DNA from: Farysia itapuensis
Taxonomy: Eukaryota; Basidiomycota; Ustilaginomycetes; Ustilaginales; Ustilaginaceae
Length of the DNA: 64,000 bases
Assembly: GCA_023212645.1 (NCBI GenBank)
Contig: JALBYC010000001.1
Location: 1,111,638 to 1,175,637, forward strand
Direction: 5' to 3'
The position numbers and the translations under genes are program-made. The notes under the pieces are model-generated. The model worked only from the letters and a program-made list of their open reading frames with translations, was not told the DNA's origin and searched no databases. This document shows, in pieces, positions 1 to 9,138 of the stretch; within the stretch, counting starts at the first letter, position 1; every line of letters starts with the position of its first letter.

Positions 1-1
1 C

Positions 2-478
2 AAAGCGATGCTGACCAAGCGCATTCAGGAAGTCGGTATGCGTACCTACCTCTTCTCGTACTCTGCGTACTACGAGTCGGTCTCGATTGCCCATCTGGCC
101 GCGACATTTGACGTGGAGAAGCGTGTGGTCAAGTCGATGGTGTCCAAGATGATCTACAACGACGAGCTGGCCGCTTCGCTCGATCCGTCTGCCAATGTGG
201 TTGACTTCCACCGCTTGGAGCTTTCCAAGGTCCAGCAGCTTGCCATGACGCTAGCTGACAAGGCCAATTCGATGCTTGAGCAAAACGAGCGACTGCTTGA
301 CGCCAAGCTCGGAGAAGGCAAGGAGCAGCGCAGCGGCGGTGGCGGAGATCGAGATCGCGATGGCGGCCAGTCTGGTCACCGACGCGAAAGGAGAGGCGGA
401 TCCACAGCAAGAGGCGGCGGGCGTGGTAGAGGCCGTGGCCGTACACAACAGTTCCAGGCTCTCGGTCAAAAAGTCTAA
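2..478 (+). CDS. nip1: eIF3 subunit C (Nip1-like), C-terminal part, 5' end outside window
   Basis: The C-terminal ~159 residues of the translation initiation factor 3 subunit c, a core scaffold of eIF3 that binds the 40S ribosome in the cytosol. The reading frame is open from base 2, so the gene starts upstream of the window. The segment holds the end of the PCI/winged-helix domain (RTYLFSYSAYYESVSIAHLA, then FDVEKRVVKSMVSKMI), a typical helix ending near LADKANSMLEQNE, and an Arg/Gly-rich tail (RGGGRGRGRGR). RGG-like tails are common in fungal eIF3c and suit RNA contact. The stop codon is at 476-478. The identity rests on the PCI end and tail only, because the rest is not visible. Confidence 0.85.
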   Translation, partial: KAMLTKRIQEVGMRTYLFSYSAYYESVSIAHLAATFDVEKRVVKSMVSKMIYNDELAASLDPSANVVDFHRLELSKVQQLAMTLADKANSMLEQNERLLDAKLGEGKEQRSGGGGDRDRDGGQSGHRRERRGGSTARGGGRGRGRGRTQQFQALGQKV

Positions 479-887
479 GATCCTCCCCCTTCCCCATTGC
501 CTACCTCTCTCAAACCCGCCTCTAGCATTGCCCTGATTCCTTTCCCCACACCCAAAACTTGCTTTCTCGCACTTGTGTATACACCAGAACGAAAATATCA
601 AAGCATCGTCTATCCTATGTGATCCTGAAACTGTGTGCGGTTGCGTTCCGGGGAAAAGGGAATTCGGTATCGTCGGATCTCGGCGCCTTTTTCAGGGTTT
701 TGGCTAAGCATGCATATCCGCCCACATTGAGACAAGAGAGATTGAGCTTAAACGACTCCTTCCGTTGGTATTCGCAAGCAGGGAGGTTGGGTACAGTGCC
801 AGGAGATTATCATGTCCTGAGACGGCTCAGTGCGTGGGATGACAAGGCTGAGCACTGCTCACACTCAACATAGGATCAGGACTACGC
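479..887. other. intergenic, eIF3c 3' region and J-protein promoter
   Basis: About 410 bases between a stop codon and the ATG of the J-domain gene. The first part is pyrimidine-rich and probably 3' UTR of eIF3c. No ORF here has family features, and no clear TATA box or repeat was seen. Confidence 0.5.
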
Positions 888-1970
888 ATGCCGGTCGCTT
901 CGGCACGGTCTGCTGTTCAGACCTGTTCGTCGTGCAAGACTCTCCTGCGTCAGCACGCAGGACCATCGCGGCTATCTCTACCGCCAAGATCGACACAAAT
1001 GCACTCACACCGGTCTACGCACACTTCGACAAGGTCCGAAACATCATACACGTTCCCGACACATACCAACAATCCGACGCCGTACGAGATTTTCCATTTC
1101 TCATCGCGCGCTGTATCGCAGTCTGAGATCAAGGCGCGGTACTACGATTTGGTTCGAGCTTTGCATCCAGACCGCTTTGCTGCCACGCCCATAGACGATG
1201 CCGAGAGTGGTTTGAAGGCGAAAGGAAAGGGGAAGGAGGCGGCCACTGCGAAAAGTCGGGCGCACGAACAGTTCAAATTGGTCGTCGACGCTTACAACCT
1301 GCTCAAGGACCCGCGCAAGAAGCAAGTCTACGATCGTGCTGGTATCGGCTGGGACCAGAACGGGCTGTCATCCGCGGGCAGCGCGAGCAGTAGATCCTGG
1401 CAAGGATGGCAGGATAATCGGTACCACGGCCGGCCGAGAGGCCACGATCGCTACGGCTGGCAGACGCACGATTTCTACTCAAACCACCACAACGGCCCGC
1501 GAGGATTTCAGGGCAGTGCTGGCTGGCATGGTGGTAACGGGCAATTTGCGTCCAACGGCAGATTCATCAGCTCGCTGTTCCTGCTTACCTGGTTCATCGC
1601 CGGGGTTCAGTACGCTCGTTTGAGCCTACAGAGTCAAAAAGCGATAGACAATGCCGACAAGACCCACCTGAATGCCGCACACAGCTTGCAGGATGCGCGG
1701 AACCAGGCACGCTCAGATCAGGGTCGTGCTCGTCTCCAGGCCTTTCGACGCCGTGCTCGAGAGCAGCGTACGCTCGAAGAACTAGACCAGCTACAACTTC
1801 ACGCGCCAAGCAACAGCGAGCATGGGTTTGCCGAATATGGCCACTTGGGCCATACCGAGACGTTGCTTCTGCCGCCTCCGTCCACTGACTCGCATTTCGG
1901 CATTGGACACGGAGGACCTAGTGGTAAACAAGCTGCTCAAGAACGTTTCGAGGCCGCCTTAAACAAGTAA
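888..1970 (+). CDS. J-domain (DnaJ) protein with one membrane segment, probably mitochondrial
   Basis: A 360-residue Hsp40-type co-chaperone. The first ~60 residues are rich in Ser, Arg and Thr with almost no acidic residues, which suits a mitochondrial presequence (inference). The J-domain covers about residues 63-150: TPYEIFHF at its start, the HPD signature in ALHPDRF near residue 95, and the closing helix with NLLKDPRKKQVYDRAG. A Gly/Trp/His-rich linker follows, then one hydrophobic segment at about 225-243 (ISSLFLLTWFIAGVQYA) and a charged, Gln/Arg-rich helical tail. There is no zinc-finger or DnaJ C-terminal domain, so it is a class III J-protein. It should stimulate an Hsp70 at a membrane. 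Start: first ATG of the open frame. The exact orthologue is not recognised. Confidence 0.75.
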   Translation: MPVASARSAVQTCSSCKTLLRQHAGPSRLSLPPRSTQMHSHRSTHTSTRSETSYTFPTHTNNPTPYEIFHFSSRAVSQSEIKARYYDLVRALHPDRFAATPIDDAESGLKAKGKGKEAATAKSRAHEQFKLVVDAYNLLKDPRKKQVYDRAGIGWDQNGLSSAGSASSRSWQGWQDNRYHGRPRGHDRYGWQTHDFYSNHHNGPRGFQGSAGWHGGNGQFASNGRFISSLFLLTWFIAGVQYARLSLQSQKAIDNADKTHLNAAHSLQDARNQARSDQGRARLQAFRRRAREQRTLEELDQLQLHAPSNSEHGFAEYGHLGHTETLLLPPPSTDSHFGIGHGGPSGKQAAQERFEAALNK

Positions 1971-2048
1971 TAGCGGCACCGCAATTACAACGATCGACGC
2001 ATGCTGCGAGAGTGACTGGATTGAATGTCTGAGATCTGTATGTGTGAG

Positions 2049-3494
2049 TTATTCGGAAACTTCATAAGGCTGGTCATGCTCGGGCTCGTGAGCATCGGCT
2101 TCGTCGCTCTCTTCTTTCTCGCTCTCGTCTTCGTCGTCGTCGTCGACAACGGTTTGGATCCAGCCTTGGGTGATTGTGCGGCCGAGTTCATCCGTCCTGC
2201 CGCCAAAGTAATGGCAGCTTTCGGCATTGACTGGGCCAGACTCATCGCAAAAGTCAAAGACCGGGCAATGCCCACATGGAGTCTCCGTCCAGCCAACACG
2301 GACTGACAATGGACGAATGGCGCGATACACAAACGGCACGAAATCCGCCGAACTTCCACCACGAGTCAGACCGTTCCCTCCCGTATCCATGTCTGAGCCG
2401 GATTCGGACGTTGATGATGCAGCGGCCGCCTTTGACCGCGAGCGCGAGCGTGAGCGCGAACGACTCCGGGATTTGGCTTTGCGGCTTTTGGAATCGGTCT
2501 TCTTGCTCTTCTTGCGCGAAGCGGCGCTATGTTTGGATGATCGTTTGCGTTTGCCATGCTTTTTCCCGTTGTCGTCGACACTATCTGATGCGGTCGATTC
2601 GGCTTCCGATTCGCTATCTGAGCTTGAACCGCTTTCAGAGTGACTGCTAGAAGCGCTGCTCGACGCGCTATAGCTCGCGGCATCTCTATTCGAGCTGCCT
2701 GCGCCCAATGCAAAGGGCAAGAAAGGTATCTTTTCCACCAGCTCGTCATAGACGAGAATGTCGAGCAGGCTGACTACGTGTTCAAGTTCCAGCTCGGTTT
2801 CTGTCAAGCCCGAATTGCGCAGATACGAATGCACCATGTTCGCCGAGGGCAGCTGGGAAGTGTGGGATGTCGGAAAGAGCGCTCTCGACTGACCGTTTTT
2901 GGGGAAAGATTTGGAGCGGATGAAGTTGAGACAGGCCATGGAAAGCTCGTTGATGAAGCCAGTGTCCAATTCATTGTCTGTATACCATGGACCGCCAGAC
3001 AGCTCGATAGATGGTGTCAAGCCATACAGCATGTAGATCTTGCGTGTGGGGTACTTGACTGACTTGACCGCCTTGACGAGCTGCTTTTGCTCGAGCGACT
3101 TCAGGCAGCGATTAATGATGGTTTGATGCAAGTTGGTGCGCGCTTTGAGCTGCTTAGTCCATATGCCCTCGTTGCGCGAGTCCTTGATGTGTTGATATAC
3201 CATGCCTTCGTTTTCGTCCAGCTTTCCCATCATACTTGCTTCAGATTTGGCTGTAGCCGAATACTGGATTGCTGAGCCCACTGACTGCGCTTGAAACAAG
3301 CTCTTCTTGAGAAGACCATTGATGGCTTGCAATTGATCGTCCAGCACCTCTGCCTTGAAGCGCTCAGTCAGCTCTTCTTGCGTTATGACACCGTGTGGAT
3401 TGGCCTGTGCAGCACGATACATCAGACCTTCAAGCCTGCTGAGCTTGACATCGCCCGAAGGCGTCGCCGACTCGGAATGCCTTGAGCTAGGCAT
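2049..3494 (-). CDS. rpc34: RNA polymerase III subunit Rpc6 (Rpc34/RPC39)
   Basis: A 481-residue subunit of the Rpc82/34/31 subcomplex, which works in Pol III promoter opening in the nucleus. Winged-helix domains occupy about residues 20-185 (KLSRLEGLMYRAAQANPHGV; ENEGMVYQHIKDSRNEGIWT; ALKLQ-like helices up to RKIYMLYGLTPS). The C-terminal part has the Cys set CGHCPVFDFC...SCHYF that binds a [4Fe-4S] cluster in RPC39 homologues. Between them lies a long Ser/Asp/Glu and then Lys/Arg/Ser insert with an SR-dipeptide run, and the protein ends in a very acidic tail; both lengthen it beyond the usual ~320 residues. The ATG at 3494 was chosen over an in-frame one at 3536 because it lies just before conserved sequence and leaves a 186-base divergent promoter shared with the Dug2-like gene. 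Confidence 0.88.
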   Translation of the reverse strand: MPSSRHSESATPSGDVKLSRLEGLMYRAAQANPHGVITQEELTERFKAEVLDDQLQAINGLLKKSLFQAQSVGSAIQYSATAKSEASMMGKLDENEGMVYQHIKDSRNEGIWTKQLKARTNLHQTIINRCLKSLEQKQLVKAVKSVKYPTRKIYMLYGLTPSIELSGGPWYTDNELDTGFINELSMACLNFIRSKSFPKNGQSRALFPTSHTSQLPSANMVHSYLRNSGLTETELELEHVVSLLDILVYDELVEKIPFLPFALGAGSSNRDAASYSASSSASSSHSESGSSSDSESEAESTASDSVDDNGKKHGKRKRSSKHSAASRKKSKKTDSKSRKAKSRSRSRSRSRSRSKAAAASSTSESGSDMDTGGNGLTRGGSSADFVPFVYRAIRPLSVRVGWTETPCGHCPVFDFCDESGPVNAESCHYFGGRTDELGRTITQGWIQTVVDDDDEDESEKEESDEADAHEPEHDQPYEVSE

Positions 3495-3680
3495 CCTGTG
3501 CCACGACTTGATGAAGTGGTGCAACGACTCACACACTTTTTTGGCTCAAAGCTCAAACTGAAATCCTCTTCTTCTCGCCTTTCACTTCCGACTTCCGAGG
3601 TGTTGAATTCCCTATCTTGTGACAGGTGTGAGCTAGCCGCACTGCTGGTCTCATGCAGCCGGCAGCCGTCGTCTCTCAAG
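3495..3680. promoter_or_regulatory. short divergent promoter, rpc34 / dug2
   Basis: The 186 bases between the two chosen start codons. The plus-strand frame is open across it, but the translated Ser/Leu-rich stretch looks like leader rather than protein. No clear TATA box was seen. Confidence 0.5.
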
Positions 3681-6600
3681 ATGTGCTCGCCCAACGTTCA
3701 CTACGATAGCTTTCTGGCCACCACTCCAAGTAATGCGGCAGGGGCCGCTGGCTGGGGTCGGTCAGCGAGTCAGCGTGGCTTTACCCAGAAAGACGAGCAA
3801 CAGGCACGGGAACCATCACGACCTTTGCTCGACAAACCAATACTGCAACACACAATCAACCACGAGTCATCCGTCCTCTCGCTTGCAGTGGATCAGGAAC
3901 GCAATTTACTGTATAGCGGATCAGAAGCTGGCTACATCACTGTGTGGAATTTGACCACCTTTCAGCAGTGTGCCCGACTCGAAGGACACACAGGCAGTGT
4001 ACTTGCACTCGAAGTTGCACCCGAGAAGAAATGGTTGTTCAGCTCCTCTGGAGACAACACGGTGCGTGTCTGGGACACTCTGACGCTGACACCAGTCTAC
4101 ATAGTCCAACCTACCGAGGACAACGTGGGCGATATCTTTGCTCTCAAGTGGTGTCCCGAGCTCGAGACACTCTATTTGGGCTGCCAAAGCACCTCAATCC
4201 AGTGGATCTGTCTTCGAGGATTGAACACTAAGAGCGCGACAGCATCATTGAAAGCGGATGTCCCGCACTACAGCACAGATGGTCGTGACAGCCCAATGCT
4301 CTCGACTCCAGACCTCGTCGCCCGACCTCATAAGTTCTTCGATTCAGTGCCAGTAGCGCTGAGCAGATCTGGAATGGGCAGCGCCGGCTCATCAACACCA
4401 AATAGGGGCAGATCTTCAACAGCGTCAATCCTCAAACATGCTGACGAACATACACATTGCGGCAACGAGTCAAACTCGTCGGACAAAGTGCTCAACAAAG
4501 CGTTGCAGAGACTGAATGAGCCCAGCACGCAAGCTGAAATACCGGCGTCCTCGCCCCGCTTGGATGGTAAAACAGAGTCTAGTGAGGACTCAACGCGCAC
4601 GTTGCTGGTACCCTCGACTTCTGCCGTACCAAGCGCACATATTGGATATGTGTACTGCTTCGCTCTGCTGACCCTAGAAGGTGATGCGAATCATCCGACA
4701 GTCTTGGCATCTGGGTCAGGTGACGAGACCATAAAGCTATGGCACGCTACAGAGGCTGGACTAAGCCCTCTGGCGGTGTTGGAGAGTCCAAATGCAGACG
4801 GCAACGCCGTCATGGCGCTCGCTTCTTGGGCGACGACGCTCTTTGCAGGACTACAAGGCGGCGAGGTTGAGGTGTGGGATCTCGAGACTTGTGCCCTCGT
4901 GCGCACCATACGAGCACATGATGATGACGTGCTGTGCCTTCAAGCTTGCCCTGAATCAGGCTTCCTGTTCACAGCCTCCGCTGATGGCACTGTTCGCAAA
5001 TGGGACCGATCTTTCCGATGCATCGATCGATTCGAAGCACACAAGGGGATCGTACTGTCGTTGGCAATGCTCAATCCCACATCGGAGACCGGCAACAATA
5101 CCCAAAACTATGGAAGCGAGTATCGCCTCGTCACAGGTTCTAGTGACAATCTGATCAGGATCTGGGACGTGGCCAATCATGAATCACTAGAAGCTCGGCG
5201 GAAAGCCTTTGAGCATGTCTCTGTGGACTCGCCACCTGCAGCCCCAACAACGCCAGACTTGGGCTCACAGACACCAAATGCGCCAAACGTGACGGCTACG
5301 TCGACATCCCTGCCTGAATGGTCATACTTGACATCTCTTCTTGGCCGCTTTATCGCAATACCCAGCATCAGCTCTTCCGAAGATCATCAGGAAGACTGCC
5401 GACAAGCGGCACATTTCCTCAAAACTTCTTTCCAGGAGCTCGGTGCGGAGGCTCGCATCGTCTCTAATCAAGTGGGCCGAAATCCATTGGTACTTGCAAC
5501 CTTTTCAGCCAACGCTTATCGAAATGGCTACCGTCGGCGCCGAACAAGCCGTCTGGACGGAGCGACGGCAAGCAGCGGATCCAAGAGTCGATCACACAGC
5601 ACTTGCTCCTCCAATGCCGTCGGCTCAGAAAGCGAGAGCAACGATGGGCTCAGCTCTTCTATACTCTTTGACTACTCTGATGTCTCGTCAAATCAGAAGC
5701 GAACACGATGTCTCTTCTACGGGCACTATGACTGCATCGCCGCCGAAGGGCCTTGGGATAGTGAGCCTTTCCGGCTGGACGGGCGAGATGGCTACCTGTA
5801 CGGAAGAGGTATTAGCGACAACAAAGGCCCCATACTGGCAGCGGCTTGCGCTGTCAGCCAGCTTCTGGCTCAAGGCAAGCTCCAGACGGATGTCGTCTTT
5901 CTGATCGAAGGCGAGGAAGAGAATGGAAGTTTGGGATTCATCGAGGCTGTTCGCAGATACAAAGGCGATATTGGCGACATCGATGTGATCCTGCTGTCGA
6001 ATTCCTATTGGCTAGACGAAGAGACACCTTGTCTCACAGTAGGACTCCGGGGCGTTGTGCGGGCTACTGTCAAAGTATCAAGCGATGAACCAGACGTACA
6101 CTCGGGAGTCGAGGGAGGTGCGATTCGCGAACCCATGGTAGACATGGTCAAATTGCTCTCAAGTCTAACGCACCAAGATCAAGTTGCTCTGCCCGCGTTC
6201 TACGACCACGTTCGAAAAGTGACGCCAGAGGAACGGGCTTCGTACAACTCGATCGTGCAGATCAAACGCTCAGGGCCGTCATCGCGGTCATCGCACAGAA
6301 CGATGAGCACTGCTGAAACGTCTGATACTCTCATGGCCAAGTGGCGCTTCCCATCGCTCTCCGTGCACAATATTCGGGTATCAGGTCCCGGCAACTCGAC
6401 TGTCATTCCCTCATCTGTCTCTGCCAACGTCTCGATTCGGATCGTGCCGGACCAGGATCTGGCCACGATCGAGGACAGTCTTCGCTCGCACGTTACCTCG
6501 CACTTTGACGCTCTTACCGTTAGCGAGAACGGCAGTAAAGTTCGCACTAACAAGGTCTCGGTCAGTGTGGACCATAGGGCTGATTGGTGGCTCGGGTCTA

Positions 6601-6866
6601 CATCCAGTCGATACTTCCGCATCTTGCGCAACGCGGTGCAGCAAGCATGGAACGCAGAGCCAATCTCGATCCGCGAGGGCGGTTCGATCCCAGCCATTGC
6701 CATCCTGGAAAAGGAACTAGGTGCCTCGGCCGTGCATCTGCCCATGGGCCAGAGCTCGGACAGCGCCCACCTGCCCAACGAACGCATCCGACTGATCAAC
6801 CTCCAAAAGGGCAAAGCCGTCGTCAGACGCTTCTTAGAGGGCCTGGGTGCACTAACCCAGGAATGA
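3681..6866 (+). CDS. dug2: Dug2-like WD40 + M20 peptidase (glutathione degradosome)
   Basis: A 1061-residue protein. The N-terminal half is a WD40 propeller (about residues 57-520; units end in ITVWNL, VRVWDT, IKLWHA, VEVWDL, VRKWDR, IRIWDV), interrupted by a Ser-rich insert near 230-310. The C-terminal half is an M20-family metallopeptidase fold (about 543-1061). Its metal and catalytic signatures are GHYDC near 681, GRGISDNKG near 710, the acidic GEEENGS near 744 and SDSAHLPNE near 1028. This architecture is that of yeast Dug2, which with the amidotransferase Dug3 cleaves the gamma-glutamyl bond of glutathione in the cytosol; a dipeptidase (Dug1) finishes the job. The ATG at 3681 was preferred to 3498 because the extra residues are low-complexity and run close to the divergent rpc34 start. 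It converges on the glyoxalase I gene 125 bases downstream. Confidence 0.88.
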   Translation: MCSPNVHYDSFLATTPSNAAGAAGWGRSASQRGFTQKDEQQAREPSRPLLDKPILQHTINHESSVLSLAVDQERNLLYSGSEAGYITVWNLTTFQQCARLEGHTGSVLALEVAPEKKWLFSSSGDNTVRVWDTLTLTPVYIVQPTEDNVGDIFALKWCPELETLYLGCQSTSIQWICLRGLNTKSATASLKADVPHYSTDGRDSPMLSTPDLVARPHKFFDSVPVALSRSGMGSAGSSTPNRGRSSTASILKHADEHTHCGNESNSSDKVLNKALQRLNEPSTQAEIPASSPRLDGKTESSEDSTRTLLVPSTSAVPSAHIGYVYCFALLTLEGDANHPTVLASGSGDETIKLWHATEAGLSPLAVLESPNADGNAVMALASWATTLFAGLQGGEVEVWDLETCALVRTIRAHDDDVLCLQACPESGFLFTASADGTVRKWDRSFRCIDRFEAHKGIVLSLAMLNPTSETGNNTQNYGSEYRLVTGSSDNLIRIWDVANHESLEARRKAFEHVSVDSPPAAPTTPDLGSQTPNAPNVTATSTSLPEWSYLTSLLGRFIAIPSISSSEDHQEDCRQAAHFLKTSFQELGAEARIVSNQVGRNPLVLATFSANAYRNGYRRRRTSRLDGATASSGSKSRSHSTCSSNAVGSESESNDGLSSSILFDYSDVSSNQKRTRCLFYGHYDCIAAEGPWDSEPFRLDGRDGYLYGRGISDNKGPILAAACAVSQLLAQGKLQTDVVFLIEGEEENGSLGFIEAVRRYKGDIGDIDVILLSNSYWLDEETPCLTVGLRGVVRATVKVSSDEPDVHSGVEGGAIREPMVDMVKLLSSLTHQDQVALPAFYDHVRKVTPEERASYNSIVQIKRSGPSSRSSHRTMSTAETSDTLMAKWRFPSLSVHNIRVSGPGNSTVIPSSVSANVSIRIVPDQDLATIEDSLRSHVTSHFDALTVSENGSKVRTNKVSVSVDHRADWWLGSTSSRYFRILRNAVQQAWNAEPISIREGGSIPAIAILEKELGASAVHLPMGQSSDSAHLPNERIRLINLQKGKAVVRRFLEGLGALTQE

Positions 6867-6991
6867 TTTTTTAAGCAAACACAGTCGAAAGAATAGAATC
6901 ACAACTTTGTCGTTGTTGCTTGTTGATTTCTACAGAAGAGAGCGACGAGTTGGTATGCAGACTATTGGAGCAACAATCTGCAGACTATCGC

Positions 6992-7932
6992 TTACTGAGG
7001 CTTGTTGGTGGCGATGACCTCGATCCAGTAGTTGTCCTGTGTTGCGCATTCGTGTGAGCGCGTCAGTAAAGGTCATTGGTGGAAAAGACTCATGTTGGAG
7101 TGCGTGACTTACGGGGTCGAGGATGAAGGCAATGCTCTTCATCTTGCCGTCGGTGAGACGTTTCTGGAACTTGACGCCAAGCTTTTCGAAGCGCTCGCAT
7201 GCAGCTTGGATGTCATCGACTGCAATACAGAGGTGACCGAATCCCTTGGGCTCCTGATTACCGTTGTGGCTGTGAATGACGTTCGGCCACTCGATCAGTG
7301 AACGTCATCATTGACAAAGAGGGAGGTCACTTACTAGGAGAAGCTCGAGTCGTTCTCGGTGCCGTGGTTGTGAGTCAGCTCGAGGATAGCCTCCCTCTCT
7401 CCACGCTGGGATACCTTTTGGTGCTGGTAAGCAAGGAAGTAGCTGACAAGACGAACGTTCTGGTAAGATGATAGCGCCAAACGCAGCGAGCAAACACGAC
7501 GGGCTTACAGGGTGAAGTCATCCGCCTTGTGAGTGTCAATGAGGTCCATGCCCAGAACATCCTCGTAGAACTTGAGCGATGCCTTTGGATCCTTGACGCG
7601 GATCATGGTGCTATAAGAGAAAAAATAGTGAGCTTGCGAACGCCAAAGCATACACACTGAGCTTGTACGTACTGGTTGAAGCGATAGCTTGCGGTTTCTG
7701 CAGTGGGCGGTAGTGCCGAAGCGGGAGATGAGTGAAAAGATCGATGCCATGGTAAGAATGGGATTGCTTGACATGAAACGCGCTGGGAAGAAGACCGGTC
7801 GAGGGTGACCGATCCAGTCGACCCGAACCGTCGCAGGGAGGCGACAGAGCGGCTTGCACAGGCCGCACCGCCGCCGACAGGCCTGATGGCAGTGCGAAGA
7901 AGGGACATGTACGAACCTGCGGTGGCTGGCAT
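6992..7932 (-). CDS. glo1: glyoxalase I (lactoylglutathione lyase), 5 exons
   Basis: A 223-residue protein after splicing. Exons (minus strand): 7932-7673, 7610-7509, 7442-7335, 7269-7113 and 7036-6992; every intron has GT..AG ends and the joins preserve the family sequence. It isomerises the hemithioacetal of glutathione and methylglyoxal. After joining, the domain begins [20 protein letters not shown] and continues through DDFTLYFLAYQ, the metal-ligand Glu in [24 protein letters not shown] with its metal-ligand His, and [10 protein letters not shown] with the final Glu. About 85 residues precede the domain, rich in Ser, Arg and Ala without acidic clusters and ending [10 protein letters not shown], which looks like a mitochondrial presequence (inference). 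The first ATG of the exon is at 7932. Its 3' end faces the Dug2-like gene, also a glutathione enzyme. Confidence 0.9.
7037..7112 (-). other. intron 4 of glo1
   Basis: 76 nt, starting GTAAGT and ending CAG. Phase 0; it joins ...FILDP to DNYWIEV. Confidence 0.85.
7270..7334 (-). other. intron 3 of glo1
   Basis: 65 nt, starting GTAAGT and ending CACAG, with a CTGAT branch-like site. The join completes the Tyr codon in SFSYHNGN. Confidence 0.85.
7443..7508 (-). other. intron 2 of glo1
   Basis: 66 nt, starting GTAAGC and ending GTCAG. An upstream CCAG would break the frame; the chosen acceptor gives FTLYFLAYQ. Confidence 0.82.
7611..7672 (-). other. intron 1 of glo1
   Basis: 62 nt, starting GTACGT and ending TATAG. 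The join gives YRFNHTMIRVKD, matching the conserved start of the glyoxalase domain. Confidence 0.85.
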
Positions 7933-8199
7933 TTTGGACAAATATCTGGTTGGATGGTGGTGACGGGCCAACCAAGGGGCCAGCTAACGTTTCCGTTCTG
8001 ATCGTCACCGCCCTCCACAGTGATGTCGCATGACCTTTTGTGGAGGTCTGCTTTAGCGTAGTTACGCGGTGGGTGACCGAGCATCGCGTCTTCTTACCGG
8101 CCGGGATCTGGAAACCAACACCTGTGTGTGTATGCATTGACCAACGTGTGTATCAAAATCATTCCCCCATCACGACGAAGAAAAGGCACACTCTTCTCA
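7933..8199. promoter_or_regulatory. divergent promoter, glo1 / dpm1
   Basis: 267 bases between the two start codons. A plus-strand in-frame ATG at 8128 lies in it; its added residues (YALTNVCIKIIPPS) do not resemble Dpm1, so it is treated as leader. No clear TATA box was seen. Confidence 0.5.
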
Positions 8200-9138
8200 A
8201 TGTCTTACGCGGTCGATATGGAGACAAAGAACCGAAGACAAAACCACGCGCCAGCGACGGTGTCAGGAGCGCCGTCGTCTTCCTCCATCATCGTGCCGGC
8301 GTACAAGGAAAATGCGAATTTGCGGCCCTTGGTGACAAGGTTGTTCCAGGCTTTTGCTTCACACCCACAGTCGTCGTCCGAATTTGAGGAGGTCGAGGTG
8401 CTTGTTGTGGACGACAACTCGCGCGATGGAAGTGTCGAGACGGTGGAGCAGCTGCAGCAGGAAGGCTACAACGTTCGCATCATTGTCAGAACAACAGAAC
8501 GCGGCCTCAGCTCTGCGGTGGTGCACGGCTTCAGGGAAGCAAGAGGCCGAAGAATGATCTGCATGGACGCAGATCTGCAGGTAAGCAACCTCTGTGCAGC
8601 TGTTATCGGACGCATATTGACCTTCATTATCGCACAGCATCCTCCAGAAGCAGTACCGTCGTTGTTGCTGGCTCTCAACGAGCAAAGGTCGTTCGTGCTC
8701 GGCACGCGGTACGGCGAAGGCGTGAGCATGGATAAGGACTGGCCATTGCATCGCCGTATTATTTCATCCGGGGCACGTGCATTGGCGCTCCCACTCACCA
8801 CGGCGTCCGATCCAATGTCCGGCTTCTTTGGTCTGTCAAAGCAAGCCTTTGAAATGGCAGGACCTATCAATGCACAAGGATTCAAAATTGCGCTGGATCT
8901 GCTCGTCAAGGCTAGCATACCTTCCAACGGTATCGCCGAAGTCCCCTTCAGTTTCGGCCTGCGCCAAGAGGGAGAGTCCAAGCTGGACAGTAAAGTCATG
9001 ATCAAGTATCTCATCCAGCTCAAGGAGCTGTACATCTACAAGTTCGGCCTGTTCAACATCATTGTTGCACTCGTCTTCTTGCTCATCATTGCACTCTATC
9101 TCTGGTCTACCGTTGTATACCCTCGCCTCATAGGTTAA
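8200..9138 (+). CDS. dpm1: dolichol-phosphate mannosyltransferase Dpm1, 2 exons
   Basis: A GT2-family enzyme that moves mannose from GDP-Man to dolichol phosphate on the cytosolic face of the ER, feeding N-glycans, O-mannosylation and GPI anchors. Visible are SIIVPAYKENANL at the start of the Rossmann-like fold, VLVVDDNSRDGS, the catalytic DADLQ, and GTRYGEG, SGFFGLSK and QEGESKLD further on. A C-terminal hydrophobic segment (IIVALVFLLIIALYLW) anchors it, as in the yeast-type single-subunit enzyme; the animal enzyme lacks it and needs Dpm2/3. An intron at 8581-8637 must be removed so that MDADLQ runs into HPPEAVP. It is 57 nt without an in-frame stop, so the unspliced frame also stays open. 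The spliced protein is 293 residues. Start: ATG at 8200, just before conserved sequence. Confidence 0.92.
   Translation: MSYAVDMETKNRRQNHAPATVSGAPSSSSIIVPAYKENANLRPLVTRLFQAFASHPQSSSEFEEVEVLVVDDNSRDGSVETVEQLQQEGYNVRIIVRTTERGLSSAVVHGFREARGRRMICMDADLQVSNLCAAVIGRILTFIIAQHPPEAVPSLLLALNEQRSFVLGTRYGEGVSMDKDWPLHRRIISSGARALALPLTTASDPMSGFFGLSKQAFEMAGPINAQGFKIALDLLVKASIPSNGIAEVPFSFGLRQEGESKLDSKVMIKYLIQLKELYIYKFGLFNIIVALVFLLIIALYLWSTVVYPRLIG
8581..8637 (+). other. in-frame intron of dpm1
   Basis: 57 nt, GTAAGC..CACAG, a multiple of three with no stop codon. Retention would insert 19 hydrophobic residues right after the catalytic DADLQ, which Dpm1 family members lack. Confidence 0.85.
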
